Source: Ooceraea biroi (Eukaryota > Arthropoda > Insecta > Hymenoptera > Formicidae). Taken from it: a stretch of DNA of 64,000 nt. The stretch lies in contig NC_039506.1 in NCBI RefSeq assembly GCF_003672135.1, positions 22,290,497 through 22,354,496 of the forward strand. Direction: 5' to 3'. This document shows positions 22,526 through 35,342 of the stretch, piece by piece. Both the position numbers and the translations under genes were made by a program. Under the pieces are notes generated by a model. That model was not told the origin of the DNA. It worked only from the letters and a program-made list of their open reading frames with translations, and made no database searches. Positions within the stretch are counted from its first letter, which is position 1; each line of letters begins with the position of its first letter.

Positions 22526-24398
22526 TTTGAAAATTTTCTCTAACCACACCGTAACGTCGGAATGACAACAAAGTATTACGACGGCCGTTGCTGGCCTACG
22601 GCCCGCCGTGCGCGTAGGCACGGCGTCGCAAATCAGAGGATACGCGAAGTCTACTGAAACAATAATTATTCCCGAACAGCGGGATCGTGACGACTCAGAT
22701 TTTCCTCGGCAGTCTCTCCGCTCTTGATATTCCTTCTCTCTCGATACCTTCTTTCTCTCTCGATAACTTCTCTCTCTCAACCGCGGATCTGAGTCTCGGT
22801 GTCACGATCACCGATACGGCAAACGATAAATTGGGTGCCAGGCGCAATCACTTGCGCCGCTCACGAAATCAGCACGTAAAACTAGATAGCTCGACTAGTC
22901 AGCCGTCGTGGGTTAGGGTATTATAGGCCGCTGGAAGGAAGAACAGTAAGACACAACGCAATTGTATAAAATAATAAATAATAATGTATTTCGAGAACTT
23001 CCGGGGATACAGGGATTCGTCACTCCGAATCACATGGACGCCAACAACGCAGTAACACAACGACCTACGAGAAACACGACGCAATACGCGATGCGGTCGT
23101 CACCGCACCCTTTCGAACTAGCGACATACGGATACGCGAGTCAACCTTTTATGTCGCGTGGACTCTCTCGGCACCCGTTCTCGAGATCCTCCCCGGTGAT
23201 TTCCGCGAGGTGCCGCGGTCCGGTTAGGAAACGGCCGTTATTCTCGGCGCGAAATCCTCTTCCTTCTCGCGATCTCGCCTCAATCCCGGCTCTGTCTCTC
23301 ACGGGCGTTACTCGGAAAGTCTCGACCGTATTCCACTCGGCAGTCGATATTCCGCTACTAGACTACTCGGCAGTAACGCAGATCCGTACATAAACGTAAT
23401 ATGCGCGACGATATTCGGACTCAACAACGTAAGACGCGCGGCGAGATATTCGGACGCAACGACGCGACCATTATACTCCTCCGGACGACAGAACACGAAA
23501 CGCAATACACGCGACGAAACACTCGAAATACTTCACGACTTGGCAACGCACAATAACAGTAATACTTGATTACAAATTCCGATCATGATACAAAGACGAC
23601 AAGATTACGCGACAATTGACTGGAGTTGGCTTTCGAGGTGGAAGTTCTACCCCCCTTATTCGCGACACCGGGGCGGACGGGCCTCGTCTCGTTTCTCGCT
23701 CTCCTCGGCACTACACGATAGTCTGTTCCCCTTAGGTACGGGGCGAAACAATTATTTTGGCGACTGAGCTCGAGGCGCCGTCGTAGCCGGTGTAATTACA
23801 AAGATATCGCAGAGTGCAACCTTACATAAAGACCCTCGTCCTTCTTGTCGTAGCTGGCTGCTCTCTCGCTCGTTTTCGGGGCCCTCGCCAGGATCGTTCC
23901 GCAAGCGTCACCAAACTCCAAGTGACGAGTCGCGGGGCGCGTCGCGAGGTCCTTCACCGTTCGCGCATCGATCCGCGCATCGATCCACCACCGACTTATC
24001 GCCGAGCTGCCGCAGCCCCTATCGCCGCTATCTTTCGCACGACGGGTAGCCGTTCCTCAGGCGCTTCCGTGGATCGTTTTATTGCTGGCCGCGCCGACCT
24101 TCCCCGGTCTCCACTTTTCCTCGCCGGGCTGGCCAGGCCCAAACGAGGGGACTCGAGGTGGTCGCCGAGGGGTTGCGCACCCCCTCCCAGGCGGTCGAGC
24201 TGGCTGTGCTCCTTTTCTCGGGTCGGTACGGAATTCTTCGCTGACGATCCGCGCCCGCAGCTCCGTTCCTCGCTGCTCGGCATCTTGATTCGGCGGTCGG
24301 CGGGATCGTTTCCTTGCACGGCTCGGAACCTCCAACGCTCCCGCGACCCTCAGGCTTCCCTTCTTCGGTCTTCTCTTCCGCCGGGTTCTTGCTCCGAG
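22526..24398. other. Patchwork of probable degraded repeats
   Basis: From 22900 the sequence has unusual composition: repeated CGACG/ACGACG/GATATTCGGAC words at 23400-23470, then a very GC-rich block 23780-24400 open on both strands (plus 23814-24404, minus 24319-23996). Simultaneous opening of both strands points to composition rather than coding. No domain was recognised. Transposon-derived sequence is likely but unproven. Confidence 0.35.
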
Positions 24399-24600
24399 GT
24401 GTGAGATACAGTTCTTCCCTGGATTGGTCTACACTCTACGAAATTCTTAACACTATTAATACACTATAAGTACGCGCTCACACGCCGCTCGGTAAAGTAT
24501 CGCTCCCTCTAAAATGCGAGAGGAACGATCCCGACGGAATATTTGTGCTTCCTCAGTCCTACTGCACCTTGTGACGGACGTCCCGAAACGTCACGTCACA
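24399..24600 (-). mobile_element. Possible solo LTR or LTR fragment
   Basis: On the minus strand the block begins TGTGACGTGACGTTTCGGGA and ends ..TGTATCTCACA, i.e. it has TG...CA limits. Its first 31 bases are themselves an inverted repeat (TGTGACG..CGTCACA). Many insect Gypsy LTRs begin with TGTGACG-type sequence. However, no second copy, primer-binding site, polypurine tract or 5-bp target duplication could be seen, so the call is tentative. Confidence 0.25.
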
Positions 24601-24989
24601 GTATATACTATTCAAACAGGTACGCTTCAAACTTTCTAACGTCATAAAATAGATGGAATTACGGTCAACCGTTTTGTATTAAGGCTGTACAAGCTCCCGC
24701 GGGAACCTGATCTCAGAGAATGTAGGAGAGGTAATTTGAGACAGAATCGCAAATAATAAAAGAATAAATTAATCGGATATTTTAATAATGCGTAAGCCAA
24801 TTGTCATCGTAAAAAACTAAAGAATAGATAATCATTCGCTAAGAAATATTAACAGTTAACCAAAAGTAATAGTAACTTTATCTAGATACAAACACAAAGT
24901 AATAAACGGTTTCGCAGAAGCGGTTAGCAGCTCGAATACAATAAACAAAGAGAGATATAATAAAGTCACAATAGAATATGAATCACATA

Positions 24990-25101
24990 AATCATAGAAA
25001 CCATATAAATCACACATATCATATATCGAATCGGTTATATATATATATATATATAACCGATTCGATATATGATATGTGTGATTTATATGGTTTCTATGAT
25101 T
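24990..25101. repeat. Perfect 112-nt AT-rich palindrome
   Basis: The 56 bases from 24990 to 25045 are the exact reverse complement of 25046-25101, with no loop. The arms start AATCATAGAAACCATATAAA and the centre is an (AT)n run flanked by CGGTT/AACCG. The core ATCATATATCGAAT recurs outside at about 25157-25172. A perfect palindrome of this size can extrude as a cruciform and is usually unstable, so it is either recent or an assembly fold-back artefact. Confidence 0.9.
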
Positions 25102-25124
25102 ATTTTTCTATGATATGACATGAA

Positions 25125-25156
25125 TATGCGATATATATATATATATATATCGCATA
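25125..25156. repeat. AT-rich palindrome (TATGCG..CGCATA)
   Basis: TATGCG at 25125-25130 and CGCATA at 25151-25156 bracket an (AT)n run, giving a 32-nt perfect palindrome 23 bases after the larger one. Confidence 0.85.
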
Positions 25157-28100
25157 AATCATATATCGAATCATTTACCGAAAGGGTAATCAAAGAACGA
25201 AAAGGTTCACGTTGTAACGGTGACTCGAAAGTCCTACGTATAGAAAATGTCACGAGTCTGCGTCGTAGAGGCAGATTGAGAAAGAACTGAAAATATGAAT
25301 CGTGAATCTTGTCCGTTGTAGACGGAAAGAGAGAAAAGAATACTTATACGTTATATAATGAAGTTGTCTGAACGCAACACGCAACGCAAAGAATCGGGTC
25401 GTACATTAGTACAATAACAACAAAAGAGACAAGTGATCACGTCAAGTTAATAAACTGAACGACAAGGCATAATTGATGAATAATCCAAATAAAGGATATC
25501 ACGATCGGGCATTCAAATAGTGAGGTAATTAGCTTTGCGAACACAGTTCGAAATAGTTCTGTATATCTGAATCGTAACGCGTATATAAATCGCAACGTGT
25601 TTCGGAAACGCTTTTACGTTATATCCGAATGAACAAAGGACTAAGATGGCCGCTTCCCCGTAGTATACGGAGAAGCCAGAGATAGTGCTTTCTGACGTGT
25701 CTGTAGATCGATCTCTCGGCTAGAATTAATACTAGAGCCGACGAGATGAATGGAAACTACGATCGTGAGACGAAATAAAGCTGTTAGAAGCGCTTCACTT
25801 ATTTGTTGTAGCTGTCCTCTACAATGGCGGCATCGATCCGTAGGATCGATCGACGAAGTATCTCAATTCTCCTTTTGTCGTCGCGAGGCTCTCCTTCTGG
25901 CGTCTTCGAAGATCGCGTACAGCTCGTATTGGTTGAATATTTGTTTTGGGATGTCTCATGGGTTCGGTCACCCATCGAAGAAAACTGCGATGTCCTTTTA
26001 GATAGACCCGCCACGTCCACACACAAGAAAATCTCACACGAATATACGTACCACCGTGGTGGCGCCGTACCGTTCGATCGTAGATCGTTATGAGAAGGGC
26101 GCGCCGGCGGGGAGTCCCGTGGTACACGGGCGTCAGCGCCACGCTTCCTCGCTTGTAGCGCCATCGCGCGTTTGTCGTATCTATGTATTCTATGCCTATG
26201 ATTCTCTCTTGCCTGAACAAAGGCCGTACACTTTTGTAAAATTTCTCCGATTTACCGAGCGGTTGTTATCTATACGATGAGGATCGGATTTAAGGTAATC
26301 TCAATAACTCGATTAACTATAGTGTAAATGAACAAAACTACTAGAGTATATTTCCAATGATCAAAATTATACATCGAATACAAGTGACTCTCGAAATCAC
26401 GTCTGCTCGTGATAACGTCTCGAAGGAGAGTTCGTCTGGCAAATATTTTCCAGGCTATCCGTCCTGTCCTTCGGTTACTCGTTTGTTTCGGTCTCTATTC
26501 TAAATCTATATCGATAGATCCAGGGCCGTAGCCTTCACTTTTTTGTGGACTGTATATCTCAATTGATATTTATAATATAAATGCCAAGAGGAATCCAACG
26601 CACATAATGGACAAGTGCAATGGACGGGGGAGAGTTGGGAGGTAGACAGCTTTACCTCGCCATTAAACAGCATGCAGCGTGACAAGAAGCGTGGGAAGTG
26701 ACGTGCAAGCGGACATAGGGTAATAGCTGCCTCGCAGGAGATATTTTCCACTCCTGGATCCGTAACCCGGTCCCGCAACATCCGGCGACTCGTAACCGCC
26801 GCTCTGCCGTCGCGCTGAAATTTCGCCCTGCCGCAAGTCAGGTCGATACAATAGAATTCTTAACTTCATGAAACAGCACTTCTAACGGTTAATGCAAAAA
26901 AAGCAGTAAAGAATGAATGAATCTATACTTGCACAAAATTACTATTGTCTGTTATACATTTAAATCCAATAGAATGAGTGTGTGAATATTATCGTGATTG
27001 AATAGTATTATTAGAATTAACACTAATTAATTGTGTTAATATCAAATTGTTCTTTTATTAGAATTGTCTCACAAATGAATTATCTTATAAAAATTATTTA
27101 TCGTTCGCGACATGTCACTCGTTTTATTATCGACAAATGACTCGAGTCGAAAATCTTGTCGATCAGTTGGATGGCGGACAAAGACTTGTAAGAAGGCCGA
27201 AAACCGAAAGGATTATATTTTCCTCAGAACAGAGACGGTATAAATGAATACTTGATCACTTAATTAGTTAACTAGATAACAATAATATATTTTATAACAA
27301 TAATATATTTTATATCAGTACAGTGTTCTCAAACTGGCTCTCCAGGAACTACTTCCGTTCTCGTTCCCTGCTCGTAAGAGAGTCCTCGTCTCTCTCTTTC
27401 CGCATTCGCATGTACCCTTGATCGAAGGTTCTCGGGCATTTCGTGTTTTCGTTTGTCGGAGCTCGCTGGTTATTATTCGGCTGTTTGTTTCACCAGTCTT
27501 AAGCTTATTATCTAGGTAATCTATAATCTATTATCGCTCGAATCTTACAGACTCGTCTAAATTGTTATGTTCCTTTGTCTCCTACTTCTTTCTTTTCTGA
27601 ACAATATATTTGTCACATAGCGTTGCTCAATGTTTGCATCGGTTTTTGAGTTCTATATCCTACGATATTAGGTAAGACATCTGTTGCGTACACCAAGGGT
27701 ATTATGGCGAACGAACTGCGGGCTCGTGCCCTCCGTACGGTGCTCTCCGGCGTTTTTCTTGGGAACGGTATGGTCAAGGAAAATGCTCCTTTTGATTACT
27801 ATATAACTGTGCACACGACGACACTTTTATTAAACGGGTTACAGAAATCCACGCTGCAACTTTACTATACGAATCTCTCGGCATGGATCGCGTGTATCGA
27901 GCGATCGAGCGAGTCACTGGTATCGTAATGACCGCGTTGAGTGATTGAAGGACTCAACGTATCACGTATTGATTTATCGAGCGTAACTGGGTATCACGAT
28001 CGCGCGTGTTGAGCGATCGAGACGATCAGCGAATCTGAGGCACGGCACGCCCGGCTCGAACGGAAAGATGCGCGGAAGGGGCCGAATAAGCCGACGCGGC

Positions 28101-28219
28101 ACGAAACTAGCCGAATGGCTATGGGCGCGTAGGAACGACGAGCTCTATAGCGAGAGCATAGCAACTCACGGGAATAGGTGCGAAACTTTTAGCGCGGACG
28201 GTATCAAAACAAAACAAAT
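25157..28219. other. AT-rich then mixed sequence, no supported gene
   Basis: 25200-25560 is AT-rich. 25600-26230 holds a minus frame ending ..RDLRRRQKESLATTKGELRY, which looks protein-like but has no recognised domain. 26230-27300 is AT-rich. 27320-28200 is mixed with GATCGAGCGATCGAG-type words. Some of this is probably degraded transposable element. No gene is supported. Confidence 0.35.
27276..27311. repeat. 18-bp tandem duplication
   Basis: Two exact copies of ATAACAATAATATATTTT side by side. Confidence 0.9.
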
Positions 28220-28237
28220 GGATATATATATATATCC
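28220..28237. repeat. Short perfect AT palindrome
   Basis: GGATATATATATATATCC, an 18-nt perfect palindrome. Confidence 0.85.
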
Positions 28238-29845
28238 TTAACAATATCTAAATCTCTATACAATAAGTAAACTACTACTAGTACTAGTGCCTACTGAAAG
28301 ATACGTCGGTCCACAAACTTTATAGACACGTTCCATTTCATATACTCGATTCGGTTTCACTTATTTATTAGTGGTAAATTTATAAACTAATGGAATTAGT
28401 TTAGAAGTAATAGAAATTATTTTGTGTTCTAACAGAATCTGCATCATAGATTTCATAAATTTTTCCTCATGCAAGCATTTTCATCCTCCCTCTCTCTGGC
28501 GCACTCGTGCTTTTTATTTGCCCCGGTAGTATCACGATACTAAGTGCCCGTCTCGTCACGTGGGTAAATAAGGGACACCCGACTTCCATTCCCCCGTCGG
28601 CGTTTTAATGCGCTGGGGCCGGCCGCGGTTCCGTGTTTGGACAGCGTTACAGACAGCGCGTCCACCATAACAGTTTTTCCTCTTTACCACGCAAACGAGA
28701 CGGGCCCGCGAGCGCCGGAAATGGTCATTGGTGATAAACGCGCATATCGTGGCGTGCCCTACGCGATTCTTCTAGGATTTCGATGGGATCACTTGAAATT
28801 TCCCGTTTGTACAGGTAAATAGAGATGTCCGGCGTACCGAACGTGAAAGAGTTGCCACGTAGTTCGTAATTCAGGATTAAACTGGGCGTTCTTTGGCACG
28901 TTTCCGCGCTGACGCGAATGTGACTCGCAGTCCGATTCGCAGTTTATTAAGATGGTAACCAGCAAAAAGTATCATTATTAAGATAGATTTTAAGTAGAAA
29001 CAAGTAAAGTAGATCAAATAGGCAAGACAAATTACAACTAAGTTTGATTTTCCAATTACATTAAAAACGATAAACGGTAGTGTAATATTTAAAAGTTTCC
29101 AACAAATAAAAGTTAACATATTTTTAATACACCAAAATTAATAGTGTTTATATAACTTGGAAAATATATTTAATAAATATAAACTTTGTATATATTAGAA
29201 AGTACTTTTCTACTGTTACTATTTTTCAGAAAGTGGCAAGAACACTAAGACGTTACAACATATCAGCTACAGAGTCAGGATTGTTCTATAGAACTCTAGA
29301 ACGTTCATAGATACCTTCAAACCATTGATAAACACGTTAACTTGATACTTGATGACTGCGAAGAGCAAGCGGCGGCTGCCAATTTGGCTCGATCGCCGAT
29401 GAATTTTCGGAGCGACCGAGCGGCAAAATAGCCATCGAGATGAATCGAGATCGTTTCTGGCTTTCCGCTGAAAACGCGTTTCTGCCTCTTTCCATCCGCG
29501 AATCACGCAAACGTATCGAGCCACTTGGCTCGCGACGCGATTCAACGCACCGTTGAAATTCCTGCGATGGTGGCGATGCGATCATAGTCTCGATCGCAGA
29601 TAACTCTCCCTTCGATTGCACGCGCGCGCACGAGACTCGTGCCGTGAAAGGCACGAAGTCGGCAAGCTTTCTTTTTCCTCCCTCGTATATTTACAAGACT
29701 TTACTTCAGGGAAGAAGCGAAACCCTCCTCCCCTTGCCGCAACCAGCTAGTATACGCGCACGAAACACACGAGCTGTACGCGTATCCGTACCCGTATCCG
29801 TACTCATACGGAATATAGGGTTACCGTACACAGCGGTTCTCGCGG
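28238..29845. other. Stretch without a supported gene
   Basis: 28860-29330 is AT-rich. A plus frame at 28637-28819 contains AYRGVPYA shortly before a possible donor (CAG/GTAAAT at 28814), discussed as a finding. Nothing else is recognisable. A tandem pair of CGTATCCGTACC lies near 29780-29805. Confidence 0.35.
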
Positions 29846-29929
29846 GTTCCGGTTCACAAAGCACTTCTTTATTGTTGATTGAGAACGTCCAATCTTCTGT
29901 GCAAGCTCTCGTTGTGTTAGTTCCAGTAT
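29846..29929 (-). pseudogene. Tc1-like transposase HTH relic, second copy
   Basis: The minus strand encodes ILELTQRELAQKIGRSQSTI then KKCFVNRN, a good match to the first helix-turn-helix of Tc1-like transposases. At DNA level it shares CGAGAGCTTGCACAGAAG and TTGGAC with the relic at 15962-15986 on the plus strand. Only the HTH block is recognisable; no catalytic region follows. This copy keeps the GRSQST helix better than the first, so it is closer to the source element. Confidence 0.5.
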
Positions 29930-32900
29930 CCTATTCGGTTATCTGCACAGTCTAAGGCGCATGCTGCGGCGAGCCTTTGGATTTAGTAGATCTCGCTCTG
30001 GCTCTCCCTCTTCCTCTCCGTCTTCCTCTCTTTTCCATGGTCGATCTCTCCCTCCGTTCCTCGCTCTCGCGGAGCTGACCGTCCGTTAGTTACGTGGGCC
30101 CTGGGTATCCTCACATAAATTTCTGTATCAGACAATGGGTAATTGTGCGCGATCCACCCCCGACGAGTGTGTGCACCGCGCCGGTGTGCTCGACCTACCT
30201 GCCTGCACGAGCGAGCGAGTGGCTGCACACTCTCGCGCGTACGCTCACACGTGCCGCGTGCGTATATATACGTACATACGTACACGTGTACGTACATGCA
30301 TGAGGCGAACCACACAGGCTACACGGCGCGCCCGCAGCGAAGTGTGAGTGGGCGTTGCTCTTCGAGATGCCAGATCCACCGTGCAGATAGTCCAAGTACA
30401 GTCTGACTTACGTTCTCTCCTTCGGCCCCCCTCCGTGGTCCCCTTCGTCCCATGCTCCGCTTCGCGGTTCTCTTTGGCTCCTCTTGCTCGCTCGGGCATC
30501 GCGTCGAATCATCGCGGAAAACGAGAGATCGTCTGCGCGAATCAATCTAACGGCGTTGTATTTTTCATTTCGATCAATAAATGATGTAATGGCATGATGG
30601 GATTCCAGAAGTGCAGGTCTCAGGATTGCAGGTCAAGCGTTTCTTTCGCAAGATATGACGAGACGTTGCAAACCTTTGCGAAATTGATGGATGTTCGAGA
30701 GATCCCGATTCCGATTCGTGCTAATTACGGTTATTAGCACCTTCTGCAAGGGAAAGTAAATAGGAAAAAATGATAATGATGCACGAATGCAAATCGATTC
30801 GTATTTTCGCAGCGTAGGACGAGCGCGATACGATTTTAATACTTTGACGGAGTTTCCGGCGCTCCCCATTTCCATGATTCTCCGGTATTCTCGGTGGGTT
30901 TAGTCGGAGAGAAAGAGCCGGCGGAAGACAGAGACTGCGAGAAAGAGAGAGGCGAATCTCGAAGTCCCGGAAAATCTGAAACTCTCGAGCGACTCGGAGA
31001 AGCCGAGGGCTTTACGTTACTGCGAGAAATTCGAAAATCTCGAGAATAGAACTGCCATTAGCGTCGCCGTTTGCGCGCGAACCGGCTCTCGTTCCAACAC
31101 GCGGCATACGTAGAGGTACCCGCGGCGGTGAAATTGAACGGAATAACATGCGTTGGCTCGACGTTTCCTTTGTTCGGACGGATTTCAGCTGGGTACCCGG
31201 TGTCCGGCTACGTTGCATCGGGGTTTCGTTACTCTTCCCTCCCGCCCTGTTCCACCCTCTTCCCCGGCACATTACCATATTCCGTGCATTGCCGCTTTAA
31301 TATTGCTCGCCGCCGCTTCGCGAAGTCTGTCTCGCAAAATTACTTTTACGGGATAACTACGCTGGGGTACTGGCTCCGTTGTGCATCCCGGATGGTCTCC
31401 GGATCCACCTCTTTGCGTCCCTCGCTTTGTTCGCCTCCACGTCCGTCGACAGATCGTCGAATTAACGGGCGATAGCGCCACGAGGCACGAGACAGCATAA
31501 CTTACGATCTCGTTACGAGGCAGTTCGCTTACTCGAGGTAGTTTAACGATAATTCTATCGATGGTCCTTGCTCGAGGAGAGCGCCAACAATCTTAACTAA
31601 TGCGGCCATCATCGAGGGCGATGTAGTGGTGTGTACTCTGTACATGCACGCGCATCGATATGCGGTGTGTAGGTGTGAATTTTACATTGACATCGTAATT
31701 GAGAAACGCGATGCGATAAAAATTTTCATTACTCTTTACGTCCGTACGCAGATCGAAACGTTAAAACTTCATAGAGGCTGTGTATTCAATTTTCGATAAT
31801 GTTTTGTTTACACACGAACCATGTAATGCGTCCTCTTATCGCGTTGTACATAAATTAAATATTATTAATATTAATATTTATCAAGGTTTTGATATACATA
31901 TAATAGCATTTTTCTAATTATTTTATTTTCAACGCAAAAGGATTATACTGCACGTATAAACATCATATTTGTCAAAGAAACGTTTTTTATTTTCCACGAT
32001 TTATCGTACATTACGATTCTGTGCGTTTCCGGAAAGAGAAATGCGAGTAATAGACATAAAATGAAGCGAACTGCGTTGTTATTATGGCATGCGTGTAATC
32101 GTGTGAATCATATCTAGCACGCAATAAAAACGCCATATTAAGGTGCGTTAAACACGAATTTTACGCGTATATTGACATAAAGATTTCATCGTCAAGGAAT
32201 CTCGCTCCAAATCTTACAAATTACTCGGCGGAAGCAACATCCGATGGTCTCCTGGAAAGTCCTGCCTATTAATATGAGAGATAGGTTTGTTTCCATGCGA
32301 CGACAATTTAACAATGCACAATGGCGCATCTGCGATGCGACCAGACCGGCCGAGAGGAACTTCCTTAGCAAGTCAAGTCCGCCCTTTACAACCTGAAGAC
32401 CATTGTCTCGGGCTTGGACGAGGGGGGAGCAAGAAAATCGTGTTCATTGTGCCGGGCGTAGATGACACGCGACATCGGCTACATGCAGCGCACGACATTC
32501 GTACGTATATTATACGCGCTGAAGAACCGAAACATTGTTGCTCATCGTGTCAGACAAATTAGTATCGTGTTCTTGTTGCACTGTTCTTCGTCGCTGCTTG
32601 TTCTCGTTCCCTCTCGACCGCTGTTGCACGCTTGCGAGCTCGTTATGTCCCGCAATCGAGAACGACAAATGTCGTCGCGCATCTTCTCATTAAATAGCGA
32701 GAAGCAACAGTCGAAAAAACTTGTAATTAATCATTATTAGGCAGACAGTCGAGATGCTCGAATTTTCATGTGATTTTCGCGGCCGCAAATATTTTCCGCC
32801 GAGAGAGAGACGGCGGATATATTCTAGGAGGAAACTGAAACGAGCTGTTAAAGGTCAGAGAAACCTTCGTCCGAGGATAGACGAACCGGCCTGAATCGAG

Positions 32901-34376
32901 TGGAATAAGAGAGGGAACGCGGTCGTTACTTGCCACGATGAGTCTGAGAGTTGGTTTCCCGTGGGAGCCATCTTCGAGCTAACGGCTCCCCAGGAGTAGA
33001 TATGTATCCCAGCTAACCGGGGGTTGGTTGTGTAGTCGTCCTCTTCGTCCTGTGGGCCCTGGCACTTTCTCCCGGCCGGAGGGTTTATATCCTAGGTGAA
33101 AGTATTATTGCCACGACGAGGCACGTATACATACGCGTGCACACGTACGTTTCGGCGGAATGGCCGAAACCACCCTTGCATTCTTTTTCGTCATCCGTCT
33201 CTCGTGCAACGAGACGATCTTCTCGGATTCGCGATCGCGTTGTGAATCTAATACTCTCGGCAAAATTGTCCGTTTATTTTCTTGACAATCTTCTTGTCTC
33301 TTTTTGTTTCTTTCTTTATCTTCTTTCTTTCTCGCAGTCACATAAGACGATCACGACTTGGAGAATTGTTCCGAACGGATCCGCGCTGATCCGTCGCGGA
33401 TTATGAGTAGAAAATCCCCCACGCGGCCGTTTAATCAGACCTACAAATAGGAATTAGTGTTGAGCCGCATACAAACAATGGCGGGGGCGGTTGATTCAAT
33501 CAATATAGAACGCATGTATCGAATAATTAAAATTACTCACTAATTTATAAAATCTGTGTCATGTTTTTATGCTAGACTAATAATAAATAGAGTAATAAAT
33601 AAATGTCGATTTGAAATTACGAATACGTAAGACAAGAATATAAAAACTAGACACCAACTTCGCTTCTTGCAGTAGCCTTGTCGCGTACCCTGTCATGCCA
33701 TGTACCCGTATATGTATATGTATAAAAATACCTATATATGTACATATAGGTACAGTTCCACAACGCCTTTTCGTACGGACCCTTCCTATTTACCTCCGAT
33801 GCAGCAGGACCTACGGATCCCCATCGGTTAGTGCGGTAGGGCGTGATAATCCTGCCCTAGAATGAGATCGCGCGTCGGCCCGTCAGATGAGATTTTCCCG
33901 AAAAGCTAACTTCCATCGGCTTTCCTTATCGGATTACGTGGCCGAATCCAGACGATTGAAACTTGGCGCGCCGCGACCGATCAGAGAGACCGATTCTCGC
34001 ATCGATAACAGCTGCCCAATGCGCAATGAGCACCGTGCAATTTAGATCAGAAGGTTACGATAAGCCGAACGGATATACGATAATGATTCGACAGCTGGCG
34101 CGCTTTGTAGATGGGTACAGGGTACAGGGAGTCTCGGGGGAATTAGATTACCCCGGACGTCAAAGTACTAGAATGTCTCGCGCAGTCGATGATAGTCATA
34201 TCGATGTAACTTTTTACTGTAAATAGAATTACAAAATTACTTACATGGCACAGAGAGTAACACGAATAACGCAATTTCTCAAAAACATCGATAATAATGA
34301 AGAACAAAAATTTGGAATTTGATATCCTCACATTTATGTAAAAGTATTGTCGCGTCCGGGCGTGTTGCGCTCGAAT
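29930..34376. other. About 4.4 kb without a supported gene
   Basis: 30000-31500 is CpG-rich with many CT/GA-rich patches and an alternating ACGTACATACGTACACGTGT-type tract at 30264-30300. 31680-32220 is AT-rich. 32280-33420 is mixed. A hairpin (ACCTATAT..ATATAGGT) lies near 33728-33750. No exon or RNA gene was recognised. Confidence 0.4.
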
Positions 34377-34663
34377 GTTATATCCGAGTTGGCCATCCGG
34401 TATAACGTGAGCCGGTCAACTGCCGATCAGCTGAGCGTCGTCGGATCGGCCGTCGAGGAAAGACGCGAGCCTCCTAGCGACGAATGGCCAGGGGGAATAA
34501 TAAATAATGATAAAGAGACAGAATAAGACGTGGCGTTGTGAAAGTCGGACGTGTTGTATTCCGCTCTTGTTCATGATAAAGTTTAGTCGCATTTTCGCAA
34601 AACACTCTTTTGACGCTCAGCTGACCGGCTCACGTTATACCAGGTGGCCAACCCGGATATAAC
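34377..34663. mobile_element. 287-bp MITE with long inverted repeats
   Basis: The left end GTTATATCCGAGTTGGCCAT matches the inverted right end GTTATATCCGGGTTGGCCAC, and 39 of the first 42 bases agree (through ..GTATAACGTGAGCCGGTCA). After an 11-base insertion in the left arm, GCTGAGCGTC at 34430-34439 pairs with GACGCTCAGC at 34612-34621. The ~170-bp centre is unrelated to the arms and encodes nothing. A target-site duplication is not evident, so the superfamily cannot be assigned. Confidence 0.75.
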
Positions 34664-34970
34664 ACTATTATTGATTTGGTGAAAATTCGAGTAAATCTGT
34701 CACGAGGCACGGCGCTATATTTAACAACTGCCTGTGTGCCTCAGTAGGAATAAAGGCAGATTCTGGACCAAATTGGAGCGAGAGAGTATGCGGTGGGCGA
34801 GGGATCTCTCGGAGGACGAGAGTGTAAAAGAGGCAAGGAGAATGATCGTCTTGTATATACCCGTATACGATCTACGTGCGCACCACATACATGATAAGTA
34901 TTATCATGTTATAAGAAGAAAATAAATTATAATACAGAATTAGGTATAAGTACAATTATTTTTCGTTTAA

Positions 34971-35002
34971 TAGGTCCAGCCAGATTTTGTTTTGTTTTGA
35001 TA
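34971..35002 (+). repeat. Repeat A, copy 1
   Basis: TAGGTCCAGCCAGATTTTGT and the following TTTGTTTTGATA are repeated with two mismatches at 36179-36210. In this copy it precedes repeat B; in the other it follows repeat B, so the order is shuffled. Confidence 0.65.
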
Positions 35003-35080
35003 GCATTGTCTTATTACCATTTATAAAAAGAAGATAAATCATAATATATATTTGCATTAAATGTAAGTAAAAATATTTTT

Positions 35081-35249
35081 CATTAGATGAAATTTTTCTT
35101 TCGATCAACCTGGCTATGTTAGATGGTTAACAATATTGTTCTCTTTCTTCAAACGCAATATACTGCACGCCGACGGGATTTGTCAGTCAAATAATGCAGT
35201 AACCGTTTTTTCCCTTTACTACGAGAGAAAATCTTGAAGTTAGAAAAGC
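35081..35249 (+). repeat. Repeat B, copy 1
   Basis: A 169-bp block starting CATTAGATGAAATTTTTCTT and ending ..GAAGTTAGAAAAGC is repeated in the same orientation at 35916-36083 with few differences. It encodes nothing obvious. Together with copy 2 it brackets the 422-bp hairpin MITE. Confidence 0.8.
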
Positions 35250-35342
35250 GTTTCGTCTTAAGATCGTCTGCAGACTCATCAGTAGGGCTGTGCAGATGAT
35301 CCCTTGCCCTAGACGCTGATACACGAAGATGTTAGAAACGTA

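Noticed and set aside
23814..24404. 196-codon plus frame with hydrophobic start (LVLLVVAGCSLARF)
   Set aside because: The start looks like a signal peptide, but the rest is Arg/Pro/Ser-rich from very GC-rich DNA that is simultaneously open on the minus strand, and the region looks repeat-derived.
30245..30310. Alternating ACGTACGT / TATACGTACATACG tract
   Set aside because: Simple alternating sequence with short palindromes; no unit structure, RNA gene or mobile-element boundary could be supported.
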